Origin: Polaromonas sp. P2-4
Lineage (GTDB): Bacteria > Pseudomonadota > Gammaproteobacteria > Burkholderiales > Burkholderiaceae_C
Direction: 5' to 3'
Assembly: GCA_024703855.1 (NCBI GenBank)
Contig: CP087965.1
Coordinates: 1,496,001-1,560,000, forward strand
Length of the DNA: 64,000 nucleotides
Each line of letters opens with the position of its first letter. The stretch's first letter is position 1. Below the pieces are notes generated by a model. That model saw only the letters and a program-made list of their open reading frames with translations. It searched no databases and had not been told where the DNA came from. A program made the position numbers and the translations under genes. Positions 1-8,211 of this stretch are shown piece by piece.

Positions 1-1
1 T

Positions 2-118
2 CTCGGCCACGCCAAGATCACCGACACCTATTGGTACCTCACCGGCGTGCCGGAACTGATGGATATCGTCGGCGCGCAGTTCGAGCGCTTCGCGCTCGGA
101 GGAGGCGGCGATGAGTAA
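2..118 (+). CDS. ritB: RIT element tyrosine recombinase, second gene, C-terminal fragment
   Basis: This is the last 38 codons of a tyrosine recombinase whose body lies left of the window. It begins in the LGHAKITDTYWYL segment, which carries the second catalytic histidine (LGH) and the nucleophilic tyrosine of the family. The stop overlaps the next start as ATGA. The two ritB genes near the right end of the window (55363-56295 and 58188-59132) end in the same way, overlap ritC in the same way and have the same DTxWYL tail. That identifies this as the end of a third, partly sampled recombinase-in-trio element. Function (strand exchange during movement of the element) is inferred from the family. 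Confidence 0.8.
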   Translation, partial: LGHAKITDTYWYLTGVPELMDIVGAQFERFALGGGGDE

Positions 119-1113
119 GCAGACCTCGCCGACCTTCGCAACTCTCGTGCAGGAGTTCTTTACCGACTACATGGTCCAGCAGCGAGCGCTGAGCCCGTGC
201 ACGGTGGCTTCGTACCGCGACACCTTCGTGCTGCTGTTGCGCTACGCGCAGCAGCAGGGCAAGAACCCGAGCAGCGTGGAACTGACCGACATCACCGCGA
301 AGTTCCTGGCCGGCTTCCTTGATCACCTGGAGAAGGACCGGCACAACTCGGTGCGCAGCCGCAATATCCGGCTGGCCGCGGTGCGCCTCGTTCCTGAAGT
401 TCGCCGCCAGGCGGGACCTGGCGCACCTGCGCGTCATTGAGCAGGCCTTGGCCGTGCCGATGAAGCGCTTCGATCGCAAGATGGTGGGCTTCGTCCCCAG
501 GGAACAGATGCTCGCCGTGATCGACGCGCCGAGCGACACCTGGATCGGCCAGCGCGACCGGCTGATGCTGACGCTGATGTTCAACACCGGGGCCCGAGTC
601 TCGGAGATCATCGGCGTTCGCGTGGCAGATGTCGTGCTCGGCCCGACATCGAGCATCCGGCTGCACGGCAAGGGACGTAAGCAGCGTTCGTTGCCGCTGT
701 GGAAGACCACCGCCAGGGCGGTACGGGATTGGCTTCACCTGAACTCACAGCTTCAGGCCGAGTCGCCGCTGCTGCCGCGCCGAGACGGCAAACCCATGAC
801 GCGGGCCAACGTGGCTCAGCGTCTGAAGCTCGCCGTGCAGATCGCCTCCCAGAAGTACCCCGAACTGGCCAACATGTCTGTGTCACCCCACTTGGTTCGG
901 CATGCAACAGCAATGAGCTTGCTTCAGGCGGGAGTTGACCTTTGCGAGATTGCCTTGTGGCTCGGACACGAGAGTCCGGAGACAACACACATGTACGTCG
1001 AGGCGGACTTGGCGATGAAGGAGCGGGCATTGGCGCGCTTGAAGGCGCCGGAGGTCAAGTCGACGAGGTACCGACCGCCCAAGGCCCTGATGGCGTTCCT
1101 ACAGGCACTGTGA
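111..1113 (+). pseudogene. ritC: RIT element tyrosine recombinase, third gene, one frameshift
   Basis: Third recombinase of the left-edge RIT element. The N-terminal SAM-like DNA-binding part runs from 111 to about 388 and stops in frame at 440. The catalytic part continues in another frame to 1113. The switch lies at about 386-392, where one extra base would account for the change from AVR to SFLKFAARRDL. Catalytic signatures are present: GARVSE (Arg I), HLVRH (HxxR), LGHES (His) and MYVEAD (Tyr). The gene overlaps ritB by 4 bp, so the trio was translationally coupled. Its HLVRH box is uninterrupted, unlike the same box in ritC at 56292, which carries an insertion. It is either a true pseudogene or an intact gene with a one-base sequence error. 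Confidence 0.8.
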
Positions 1114-1208
1114 TTATGCGAAGCGGCCATGGCATGCACGCACCCCGATCCCTCGGTCCGATCACAGCCTCGGCATCCCGACTTCGCATAAAAGCGGACT
1201 TCGCATTA
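1114..1208. repeat. Inverted repeats at the end of the left-edge RIT element
   Basis: Directly after the ritC stop, TTATGCGAAG (1114-1123) is matched by its perfect complement CTTCGCATAA at 1182-1191 and again with one mismatch at 1199-1208. The other two RIT elements also have inverted repeats between ritC and their outer end, so this is probably the terminal recombination structure of the element. The exact boundary cannot be set because the other end is outside the window. Confidence 0.5.
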
Positions 1209-1226
1209 TTTCTGTCATGGACATAA

Positions 1227-1495
1227 GAGCATGACAGAAACAACTGGCTGTTCGCGGGCTCGCTCAGAGCCGGCAAGCGCGCAGCCGCCGTCATGAGCCT
1301 GATCCAGTCGGCCAAACTCAACGGGCACGATCCGTACGCCTACCTCAAGGACGTGCTTACGCGCCTGCCAACGCAGCGTGCCAGCCAGATCGGGGAGTTG
1401 CTGCCGCATCGCTGGCAGGCAGCCCAGTCGTCACACGCCTGATCGCCAACCATTACCGCCAGGCGGCGGTCAACATGGGTCCACCGCGCGCTTAC
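1227..1495 (+). mobile_element. IS66-family element, right-end remnant with tnpC tail
   Basis: Frame 1227-1442 encodes the last roughly 70 residues of an IS66-type DDE transposase. It starts near RNNWLFAGS, then VMSLIQSAKLNGHDPY, AYLKDVLTRLP and IGELLPHRW, a familiar IS66 TnpC C-terminus. After the stop, about 50 bp of non-coding end run to GCGCTTAC at 1488-1495; IS66 ends typically finish in this GTAAGC complement. The left part of the element is missing. The base after it (1496) is the first base of the truncated IS5 copy, so the IS66 element appears to have inserted into that IS5 element, followed by loss of both left ends. Confidence 0.75.
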
Positions 1496-2196
1496 GGCCA
1501 GCCACGCATGCGTGCGCTCGACCACCCAGCGGTGGCGACCGAGCCGGTCGCTGCGCTCGATGCCTTTGCGGGCGATGCGGTCCTTGATGCCCCTGCGCTT
1601 GAGATGCGCGCGGCAGCGCGGATAGTCGTAGCCCTTGTCGGCGTGCAGTTTGGCAGGCCATCGCAAAGGCCTGCCGCGCTTGCCGCGCACCAGTGGCAAC
1701 GCATCCACCAACTGCTCGAAGACCACCGAATCATGGCGATTGGCCCCGGTGACGCAGAACATTAGCGGGATGCCCTGGCGATCTGTGATGAGGTGGCGTT
1801 TGCTGCCAAGTTTGCCTCGGTCCGTGGGGTTGGGACCTGTATGCGGGCCCCCCGGAGGCTGGGCACGCTGGCTCCATCCAGGCTGGCACGGCTGAGATCG
1901 AGCTGGTCGGCACCACGCAGCTCGGCCAGCAATACCCGATGCAGGCGATGCCATGCACCCGCCGCCTGCCAGTCGCGCAGTCTGCGCCAGCAGGTCATGC
2001 CGCTGCCAAAACCAAGTTCCTGGGGAAGTTCTTCCCACGGGATGCCCGTGCGCAGCACGAAGAGAATGCCATTGAGCGCCAACTCGTCATCCAGTCGCGG
2101 CCTGCCACCTTTGGGCGAAGGCTGCGCCACAGGCAGTAGTGGCTTGATCTTCTCGAAAAGCGCTGCGCTGATTTCCTTGTTCTTATTTTTTGCCAT
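1496..2196 (-). pseudogene. IS5/IS427 transposase, C-terminally truncated
   Basis: The first frame (2196 to 1762, starting MAKNKNKEISAALFEKI) and the second frame, entered by a -1 shift in a run of six G, are as in the complete copy at 52270-53081. The DDE residues are still encoded: LDGAS, ADKGYD and VERTHAW. The reading frame then leaves the element at 1496 into IS66 sequence, so the last roughly 35 residues are replaced. The product is probably inactive. Confidence 0.8.
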
Positions 2197-2251
2197 GCCT
2201 CGTCAAACGCATCCGGCGCAATTGGCGATGACATCGTTTTGTTAGCCGCTC
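1496..2251 (-). mobile_element. IS5 family (IS427 group) element, left-truncated copy
   Basis: This is a 756-bp copy matching 52381-53136 of the complete element. As read here the two look identical, and their translated frames are the same. It lacks the first 117 bp, including the left inverted repeat and the C-terminal end of the transposase. It keeps the right inverted repeat (GTTTTGTTAGCCGCTC, ending at 2251) followed by TAA, the three-base target sequence seen on both sides of the complete copy. It cannot move by itself but is a direct repeat of the copy 50 kb away. Confidence 0.85.
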
Positions 2252-2634
2252 TAAAAGAATTAGGGCAACACGTAAGCCTCGGCGTCGTGGCTGAGGTATG
2301 GAGGCACCATTCCAACTCGTTGATGGCGGGCTGGATGTCTGGTGCAGAGACGATCGCCTCGGCCAAGAAGACTCTGTTTTTCTATGTAAGCGCTTTACAT
2401 GGCCGTATTCAGAACAGCAATTTCAACGCGACTGATTAATGTAGGAAATGGCCAATTTTGTGTGGCGCAGCATTACGACCCGTTGGAGTCAGTGAGCATC
2501 GCTATTTGGTCGCCACATTGCTGACCTCCCAAGAGTGGAAACTGGGGGGTGGATGTCGGTTAACCGGTTCAGCAATCCACCTGTTGAATGGCTGTCAGCG
2601 ACCAGCGGACGTTGAGTGTCAGGCCGCCTGCACG
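2252..2634. other. Non-coding or degraded stretch right of the truncated IS
   Basis: No frame here looks like a complete gene. A minus-strand stub from 2366 (starting MAEAIVSAPDIQPAINELEW) runs into the IS at 2251 and could be the beginning of a gene cut by the insertion; I do not recognise it. The imperfect palindrome ATGTAAGCGCTTTACAT at 2384-2400 resembles a LacI/GalR-family operator and sits just upstream of that stub. Confidence 0.35.
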
Positions 2635-2889
2635 TTATGCAAATGGATTTTTGACCGTGTCGGTCTTCTTCAGCGCCACCGTCTCCGGCAGCTGCTTCTC
2701 CGCCTCAAGCGCCTTGACGATGCCCCCAATGAGCGTTTGCAGCTCTTTGGCCAGCGTCAGGCCGACCTTGTCCTTGGTGAGCACCAGGTCGCCTGTCAGC
2801 GACACGCGGTCAATCCGGTTCTCAATCTCCAAGTCACCGATGCGCAGCACATCGGCTTCGTTGGCGTAAGGCTTGAATTCCTGTGTCAT
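2635..2889 (-). CDS. Small conserved protein of unknown function (84 aa)
   Basis: The start is placed at MTQEFKPYANEADVL (2889) because GAGGAA lies seven bases upstream; the longer frame to 2937 has no such site. The 84-residue product is acidic-neutral and has no signal peptide or membrane segment. It has a regular pattern (IGDLEIENRIDRVSLTG, then LTKDKVGL, then an amphipathic helix rich in Leu, Glu and Lys) and ends DTVKNPFA. The sequence resembles small proteins I associate with plasmids and integrative elements, but I cannot name a family. It stands alone between mobile debris and the exporter genes, so the neighbourhood gives no function. Confidence 0.6.
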   Translation of the reverse strand: MTQEFKPYANEADVLRIGDLEIENRIDRVSLTGDLVLTKDKVGLTLAKELQTLIGGIVKALEAEKQLPETVALKKTDTVKNPFA

Positions 2890-3752
2890 GGCAGAGTTCC
2901 TCAATGTTGGATGGCGCGATTGATGTGCGGCCTGCACCAGATGGTTGATGACTTGCGTCGGCGTTAGATGCCCTCATGGCCAGATGCAACAAGGGCATGT
3001 ACAGCATTGGGCATAGACCGTCTGAATCCGGAGACTCAAGTCTGCGCCGCCTTTTACCCCTGGCCATGGCCAGGAATGACTCGCTCGTGGCACAGAACGA
3101 CCGGGCTTATCGCCTAGTTGTGACGCGAGCGGGGAAAGACTCAAATGCTGGAGGAACACGTCCAATGGCTCTTGGCCGAACAGCGGCGCAAAGGTCGGTG
3201 GCGCCATGTCCCATTCACGACGATCCGCCGGGGTTCCGTAGCGTCACGCGTACCCCGCACCTGAAAATGCCGCTCCCGCATCTTCGCGATATCCGTCGTC
3301 CAGCTCACGCAGCGCATTGCAGGCCTTTTCCTCGGCCTCTCGAGCTTCGAGTGACCGTGAACTGGCCGACCAGTGCTGTGGCCGAATGCGCAGCCTGGCT
3401 GCGCGAGGTGGCGGCGATGATTCGCATCATGAGGCCGCCTATTCCACCGCGTTGCTTGCGGAGTTGGACGTCGCCGCAACAGTGGGGGTTGTAACCGTCG
3501 TGGTGTTCGTTGCGGTGTGTGTTTGCTACACGCGCAGCAAGCATGATGGGCCAAAGTGGTGTCCTCGCTGGGGCTTGTGCCAGGTATGCGCACCCGTCGC
3601 CGCGGGGCGCTGTGCCAGTCGCCAGGTACTGTCATGGCGCCTCGGGCGCCGGGCGCTTTTTGCATGGCCATGAGGCAAATCATATTGCGTCGAAACGCAA
3701 TCCGCTGCGGTCTGCCTCGGCTTAGGCATTGAAGCTTATCGGATTTCCGTGC
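2890..3752. other. 863 bp without a convincing gene
   Basis: Open frames on both strands are short, rich in Arg, Pro, Ala and Cys, and overlap one another, as expected for shadows in GC-rich DNA. A plus-strand stretch at about 3330-3490 (RELADQC, then ALLAELDVAA) has a faint resemblance to phage lysis or coiled-coil proteins, but it has no start, no ribosome site and no sensible end. It may be decayed mobile DNA. Confidence 0.4.
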
Positions 3753-4582
3753 TTATTTCTTTTTGTTGCCATCTACGGAAATAGGAAAGTCGGCACGGCA
3801 CTTGACGCCCGCCGGCACGTCGAGCTTTGGATTTTGGATCTCCAAAAACACCGCGAACGTACCGCTGGCCGCATCCACCAGACGGTCGATGGTCTTTACT
3901 TTTCCAACGTAGCGTCCACCGATCGGGGTCTCGGGCTTGATGTCGGCCTCCATGCCGGATTTGATCTTGCTAAACGCTGCCATCGGCAAGATGACATGTA
4001 CTCGCAACGGATCCAGTTGCGCCAGTTTCAGGATCGCTTTCTTCTGTCCACTCGGCTCGACCACTTCGCCCGGATACAGTAACTGGTCAACCACCACACC
4101 ATCGAAAGGACTGCGTATGGTCCTGAGGTTAAGCAGGCTGCTTTGCTGTTGCCATTCCAGCTTTGCCATCTGTTTGTTTTCGTGCGCCAAGTGCAGTTCA
4201 GCTTCGGCCAGCTTCATGTCGCCTTCAGCTTCATCGCGCTCTTGTGTCGACATGAAATTCTCCGCATGCATGTCGCGTCGCCGATGAAATTTCTTTTTGA
4301 GAATTCAATCTTGCTTTCAGCAGTCTTGGACGGTGCCGTCATTTCGGACTTGAAACGCGCCACTGCAGTTGCGGCCGCCTCGGCGCGCGATTCCAAAGCA
4401 GCGATTACCTGGCCTTTGGCAACCCGGTCGCCGCGCTTTACCAATACCTTGTCGAGCAGACCGACAACCGGACTGCTGATATCGACGCTCTGTGTCGGCT
4501 CCATCAGGCAATCGAAGACGGCGGCATGCGCGTCGAAACAAAAAGCCAAGACCAGCGTTACTCCTAACAGGCGCTGCATCAC
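3753..4582 (-). pseudogene. Periplasmic adaptor (HlyD/RND membrane-fusion type), one frameshift
   Basis: The protein begins MMQRLLGVTLVLAFCFDAHA, a clear signal peptide. A barrel-sandwich half-motif follows (DKVLVKRGDRVAKGQVIAALES), then a coiled-coil segment rich in Glu, Lys and Gln. The second half-motif is IRSPFDGVVVDQLLYPGEVV, followed by a beta-barrel region ending in lysines. This is the architecture of periplasmic adaptors that join an inner-membrane pump to a TolC-type channel. The frame is split: 4582-4214 encodes the first half and 4271-3753 the second, with the switch at about 4275-4295. The gene is divergent from the TolC-type gene at 4818 across 235 bp, so the two are probably co-regulated. 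At about 276 residues it is short for the family. It may be intact if the shift is a sequence error. Confidence 0.75.
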
Positions 4583-4817
4583 TTAATCATCATGATAAAT
4601 CGGCATTTCGAAAGTTGTCTTTTGGTTTCGATCAAACACAATTGCACTCGTGGAGAACAGGAAACACATTCGAATATGTTATTCTAACAAATTGTTACCA
4701 AGCAATTATACGTAGCAAGCCGCCGATTCTCAAAGGGATCAGGAAACGCGCTGCCGGAAAAATAAAACGATCCGAACGACGTGGCAGTGTACGAGCGGAC
4801 CGGATGATGGGGGTAGT
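4583..4817. promoter_or_regulatory. Divergent intergenic region between adaptor and TolC-type genes
   Basis: This 235-bp, relatively AT-rich interval must contain the starts of both flanking genes. The centre (about 4660-4720) is the most AT-rich part and holds ATTCGAATATGTTATTCT and AAATTGTTACC. I cannot assign -35 and -10 boxes with confidence. A purine-rich GATGATGGGGGTAG (4803-4816) just before the TTG at 4818 can serve as the ribosome site. Confidence 0.45.
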
Positions 4818-6206
4818 TTGTCGTATTTGATTTGGCGAGTCCGATGTGCGGTACTCTTGATGATGGTCGCGCTGACAGCTCCAGCCTGGTCACTCACCCT
4901 GACCGATGCGCTCGGGTTAGCGCGCCGCACCGACCCACAGTTCTTGATCGCTCAGGCCAATCTGGCGGGTGCGCACGAACGCGTCGGGCAAGCTTTCGGT
5001 GCGTTGTGGCCGCAAGTGTCGATCTCTGCAAACACGACCGGCAACCGGCGCAACTATCAGGTGCTGGATTCGTCGCAGCCACCGGCACGCGACCACTACA
5101 ACAGCAACGGCGCCCAGATAACCGTGACACAGCCGCTGTGGCGCCGCGCGAATCGGATTGCCATCGCCCAGGCCGACGCGACCGTATTGCAGGCGGAATA
5201 TCAATTTGCCGCAGCTGAACAGGATTTACTGGTTCGCCTGGCCCAAGCATGGTTTGACGTCATGCTATCGCGCGACGTGGTGGTCTTCAATTCCGGACAA
5301 GTCGCCGCCAGCCAAAATCAGTGGGAGCAGGCAAAGCGCGGCGCAGAAATCGGCTTGACCTCCGGTCCGGCACTGGAAGAGGCACGGACCAAATACGATC
5401 AGGCGCTAGCCGAGCATGCCGGCGCGGACATTGAGCAGAACATCAAGCTGGCCACCCTCGAGCAAATCATCGGACCTCTTGCGCAGCTTGCGCCACCTGC
5501 TTTGTCTGACGACCATGTGGCAAAAGACCCGCGTGGGACATCGCTTGAGCAATGGTTGAGCCAGGCCGAAACGACCAGTCCCGCCGTGCTGGCCGCTACC
5601 CGCGCGCTGGACGCGGCCAACGAAGAAATACGCAAGCAGCGCGCTGGTCACGAGCCAACGCTGGACGCCGTCGCGACGTATGGTCGAAACAGCCAGGCGG
5701 TCGGATCCTTCCCCGGGCAAAGCGGCTCAGACGTCAAGCAACGAACTATTGCACTGCAGCTGAACATCCCGATTTTTTCGGGCGGTACGCAGAACGCGAA
5801 GGTGGGAGAAGCGATCGCCATGCGCGACAAGGCGGCACAGGATCTGGAAGCGGCAAGACGCAACGTTCGGTTGACAGCCAAACAGGCTTGGTTTACCTAC
5901 CAGGCCGGCTTGGTGCGCAAGACGGCCGCCTTGCAAGCAATGAAGTTCAGTTCAATAACCTTGCATGCCGCGATCAAGGGAAAAACGACCGGGTTGAAAA
6001 TGGAGCTGGATGTATTACAGGCCCGGCAGCAGCTGTACTCTGCTTGGCGTGACTTGCAAAAGGCGCGCTACGACATGATCACCAGTTACCTCAAGCTGCA
6101 GTCTACTGTTGGAAAACTGGCGGACGCCGACCTAGCGGCATTTGACGCCTGGTTTATCGATGGCGGCCTGCAAACGGCCGAAAAAATATCGTCATACGGG
6201 CGTTGA
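4818..6206 (+). CDS. TolC-family outer-membrane channel protein
   Basis: 462 residues, the usual size of TolC-like outer-membrane efflux proteins. The first about 25 residues (LIWRVRCAVLLMMVALTAPAWS) form a signal peptide followed by LTLTDALGLARRTDPQF, the classical start of the mature TolC repeat. Two long alpha-helical repeats follow, with the typical WPQVSISAN and ITVTQPLW beta-strand signatures in the first and LNIPIFSGG in the second. The start is TTG at 4818, preceded by a GGGGG-rich site; the next ATG (4859) would leave too short a signal peptide. It would form the trimeric outer-membrane and periplasmic duct of an export system. It converges with the SecA-like gene (18 bp between stops) and diverges from the adaptor at 4582. 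Confidence 0.9.
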   Translation: MSYLIWRVRCAVLLMMVALTAPAWSLTLTDALGLARRTDPQFLIAQANLAGAHERVGQAFGALWPQVSISANTTGNRRNYQVLDSSQPPARDHYNSNGAQITVTQPLWRRANRIAIAQADATVLQAEYQFAAAEQDLLVRLAQAWFDVMLSRDVVVFNSGQVAASQNQWEQAKRGAEIGLTSGPALEEARTKYDQALAEHAGADIEQNIKLATLEQIIGPLAQLAPPALSDDHVAKDPRGTSLEQWLSQAETTSPAVLAATRALDAANEEIRKQRAGHEPTLDAVATYGRNSQAVGSFPGQSGSDVKQRTIALQLNIPIFSGGTQNAKVGEAIAMRDKAAQDLEAARRNVRLTAKQAWFTYQAGLVRKTAALQAMKFSSITLHAAIKGKTTGLKMELDVLQARQQLYSAWRDLQKARYDMITSYLKLQSTVGKLADADLAAFDAWFIDGGLQTAEKISSYGR

Positions 6207-6224
6207 CCCGGCCGCAGCGAATAT

Positions 6225-7409
6225 TCACTTCTTTGCACTGCCGACGAATCCCAGCGCCTGCTGCCATTTCCTGTCGCGCTTGATCGTGTCGAGCCGGACG
6301 TTCCGGTTTTGCCGTTCCGCCTTGGATTGTGCGTGGGTCACCAGTCTTTTGAACAGCAGCGCTTGCCAGCGCGCAGAGCCAAGACACCATGGCGCAAGTG
6401 TGGCGGTCAGGTAGGGCACGTACCTCACAAACAACTCGTCCAGCAGGCACACGATGGCTTCGGTGGTGCCGGGATCCCCTTGACGCGCGGCGCGGCCGAA
6501 CAGTTGCCGGTCTACTCGTGCGCTTTCGTGAAATTCGGTGAGGATCACATGCAACCCGCCATTGGCTTCGACTTCCGGCGACAGCTTGATATCGGTGCCG
6601 CGGCCGGCCATGTTGGTGGCGACCGTGATGCGTCCCGGCTCGCCGGCCCGCTCCACCGCCTCCGCCTCTTCCTTGTCCTGCCGCGCGTTGAGTACGGTAT
6701 GCGCAATGCCTTGCTGCGCCAGCAAACGACCCAGGATTTCTGAAGCTTCCACCGAACGCGTGCCGACCAGCACCGAACGACCAGCCGCCGCCACTTCAGC
6801 GGCGCGTTTGGCGACCGCTTGCCAGCGCTCGTCGGACGTGCGAAATACGCGGTCCAGCAGCCGTTTGCGTTTGCTCGGCTTGTGGGTTGGAATCCGTACC
6901 GCTGACAAGTCGTAGACTCGCTTGATTTCCGGCTCGACCTCCTTCGCGGTGCCGGTCATGCCGGCCAGCAGCAGGTAACGCCCGAAAAAACGCTGGTAGG
7001 TAATCTGCTGCAAGGTCTTGCGCTGGCCAGTGATCTCGCACTCTTCCTTGGCCTCGATCATCTGGTGCAGGCCGCGCTCCCAGGTACGATCGGGCATCAC
7101 GCGGCCGGTGAATTCGTCCACGATCTGGACCTTGTTGTCGGCCACGATGTAATGCTGATCGCGATGGAATGTGTATTGGGCAGAAAGCGCTTTTTGTGCC
7201 AGTTCCTTGCGCCATAGCGCAGATTTCCATACGCCGCCGAACTCGGCGGACATCGCTTCCAGTCTGGCCTCACCGGCTTCGGTCAGCCAGATGTCGTGGT
7301 CCTTGGTCAGCAGGTAATCGACCTCAGCCTGCAGGTTGCGTACGATCGAAATGCCCTGGCCGTAGACTTCCACATCCAGGTCGTCCGGCAAGGTTTCGGA
7401 AATGATCAA
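6225..7409 (-). CDS. SecA-like ATPase, C-terminal coding piece
   Basis: Open piece that resumes at LIISETLPDDLD, just after the Walker B region, and runs to the end of the gene. It contains the preprotein cross-linking-like region, VDEFTGRVMPDRTWERG, MTGTA, the NBD2 motifs TNMAGRGTDIKL and GRAARQGDPG, and about 90 residues of a shortened C-terminus rich in Arg and Lys. The nominal start TTG at 7409 is internal to the gene and is not a real start. Confidence 0.75.
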   Translation of the reverse strand: MIISETLPDDLDVEVYGQGISIVRNLQAEVDYLLTKDHDIWLTEAGEARLEAMSAEFGGVWKSALWRKELAQKALSAQYTFHRDQHYIVADNKVQIVDEFTGRVMPDRTWERGLHQMIEAKEECEITGQRKTLQQITYQRFFGRYLLLAGMTGTAKEVEPEIKRVYDLSAVRIPTHKPSKRKRLLDRVFRTSDERWQAVAKRAAEVAAAGRSVLVGTRSVEASEILGRLLAQQGIAHTVLNARQDKEEAEAVERAGEPGRITVATNMAGRGTDIKLSPEVEANGGLHVILTEFHESARVDRQLFGRAARQGDPGTTEAIVCLLDELFVRYVPYLTATLAPWCLGSARWQALLFKRLVTHAQSKAERQNRNVRLDTIKRDRKWQQALGFVGSAKK

Positions 7410-7428
7410 GGGGGGTGCGCTTCATCGA

Positions 7429-8211
7429 TCAGCACGCTGTCGGCTTCGTCAACGATGGCAAAATGCAGGCCACGCAGCAGCGACGGCGCGGCACCACGCC
7501 CGCCATGCAGCTTGCGCACCTTGTGATCGCGCGCAAGGTGCCGCCCAAGGCAATGCGGTCCTTCAGGTAATCGAACGTCAATTCCTTGTTGGAGACGTAC
7601 ACGATGTCGCAGTGATACTGGGTGCGACGATCGTTCAGCGCCATGTCCTGCACCACGATCCCGAGCGTGAATCCGAAAAACTGGTATAGCGCCGCGTTTT
7701 TTTCGGCATCGCGCTGGCCCAGGTAATCGTTGACGGTCACCACATGCAACGCCGCGCCGGTGGCGGCCGCGGTGCATGCAGCGAGTGTCGCCGCCAGCGT
7801 TTTTCCTTCGCCGGTCGCCATCTCGGCGATCTTCCCCTGCAACAGGCTGCGGCCGGCCAGCAATTGCACGTCGTAGTGTCGCATGCCCAGCACGCGGCGC
7901 GAAGCTTCCCGCACCAGTGCGAACGACCGCGCGATCAAGTCGTCGTGGAAACCCTGCCTTTGCATTTCGCGCGCCACGATCTTCAACTCTCTGCGCAGGA
8001 AGGCATCTTCCTGTTCCAGCAGCCCGGCTTCGTGCGCGCCAGCTTGCTTGAGGAAGGCTTCGGCTTGCCGCTTGCCGCCGAACGACAGGCGGGCGGTCCA
8101 TGCCCGCAGCAATTCTTCCAACTCGGAATGCGGCGGTTCGGCGCGCTCGTGGTAGGCGCCGTCGCCGACCTCGATGCCGCGGCCGGTGGCGATGGCGCGG
8201 ATGTCAGACAC
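7429..8211 (-). CDS. SecA-like ATPase, N-terminal coding piece
   Basis: Open piece with the NBD1 start of the SecA-like protein: an N-terminal helical region, the VLGMRHYDVQLLAGRSLLQG substrate-box region, Walker A MATGEGKT and the FDYLKDRIALGGTL segment. It loses the family frame at about 7540, after which the encoded residues (AITRCASCMAG onwards) are out of frame. Confidence 0.75.
   Translation of the reverse strand: MSDIRAIATGRGIEVGDGAYHERAEPPHSELEELLRAWTARLSFGGKRQAEAFLKQAGAHEAGLLEQEDAFLRRELKIVAREMQRQGFHDDLIARSFALVREASRRVLGMRHYDVQLLAGRSLLQGKIAEMATGEGKTLAATLAACTAAATGAALHVVTVNDYLGQRDAEKNAALYQFFGFTLGIVVQDMALNDRRTQYHCDIVYVSNKELTFDYLKDRIALGGTLRAITRCASCMAGVVPRRRCCVACILPSLTKPTAC

Larger units (their letters stand above)
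6225..8211 (-). pseudogene. SecA-like translocation ATPase, short form, two frameshifts
   Basis: A SecA homologue of about 660 residues if the frames are joined; housekeeping SecA is about 900. The start is GTG at 8211, overlapping the upstream stop by 8 bp. Signatures in order: MATGEGKT (Walker A), VNDYLGQRDAE, VYVSNKELTFDYL, IVDEADSVLIDEA (Walker B), VDEFTGRVMPDRTWERGLHQMIEAKE, MTGTA, TNMAGRGTDIKL, and FHESARVDRQLFGRAARQGDPG (helicase motif VI). The C-terminal part of the scaffold and the cysteine zinc motif of SecA are missing. Frames change at about 7540 and in a six-C run at about 7411, so the coding pieces are 8211-7429, a bridge, and 7409-6225. As the last of three overlapping or closely spaced genes it is likely a motor for the neighbouring exporter rather than general secretion. 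Confidence 0.85.

Noticed and set aside
2458..2967. 169-codon plus-strand frame
   Set aside because: Overlaps the small minus-strand gene at 2635-2889, which has a good ribosome site; the plus frame is shadow-like.
3141..3683. 180-codon minus-strand frame
   Set aside because: Arg/Pro/His-rich, no ribosome site, overlapped by equally long frames on the other strand.
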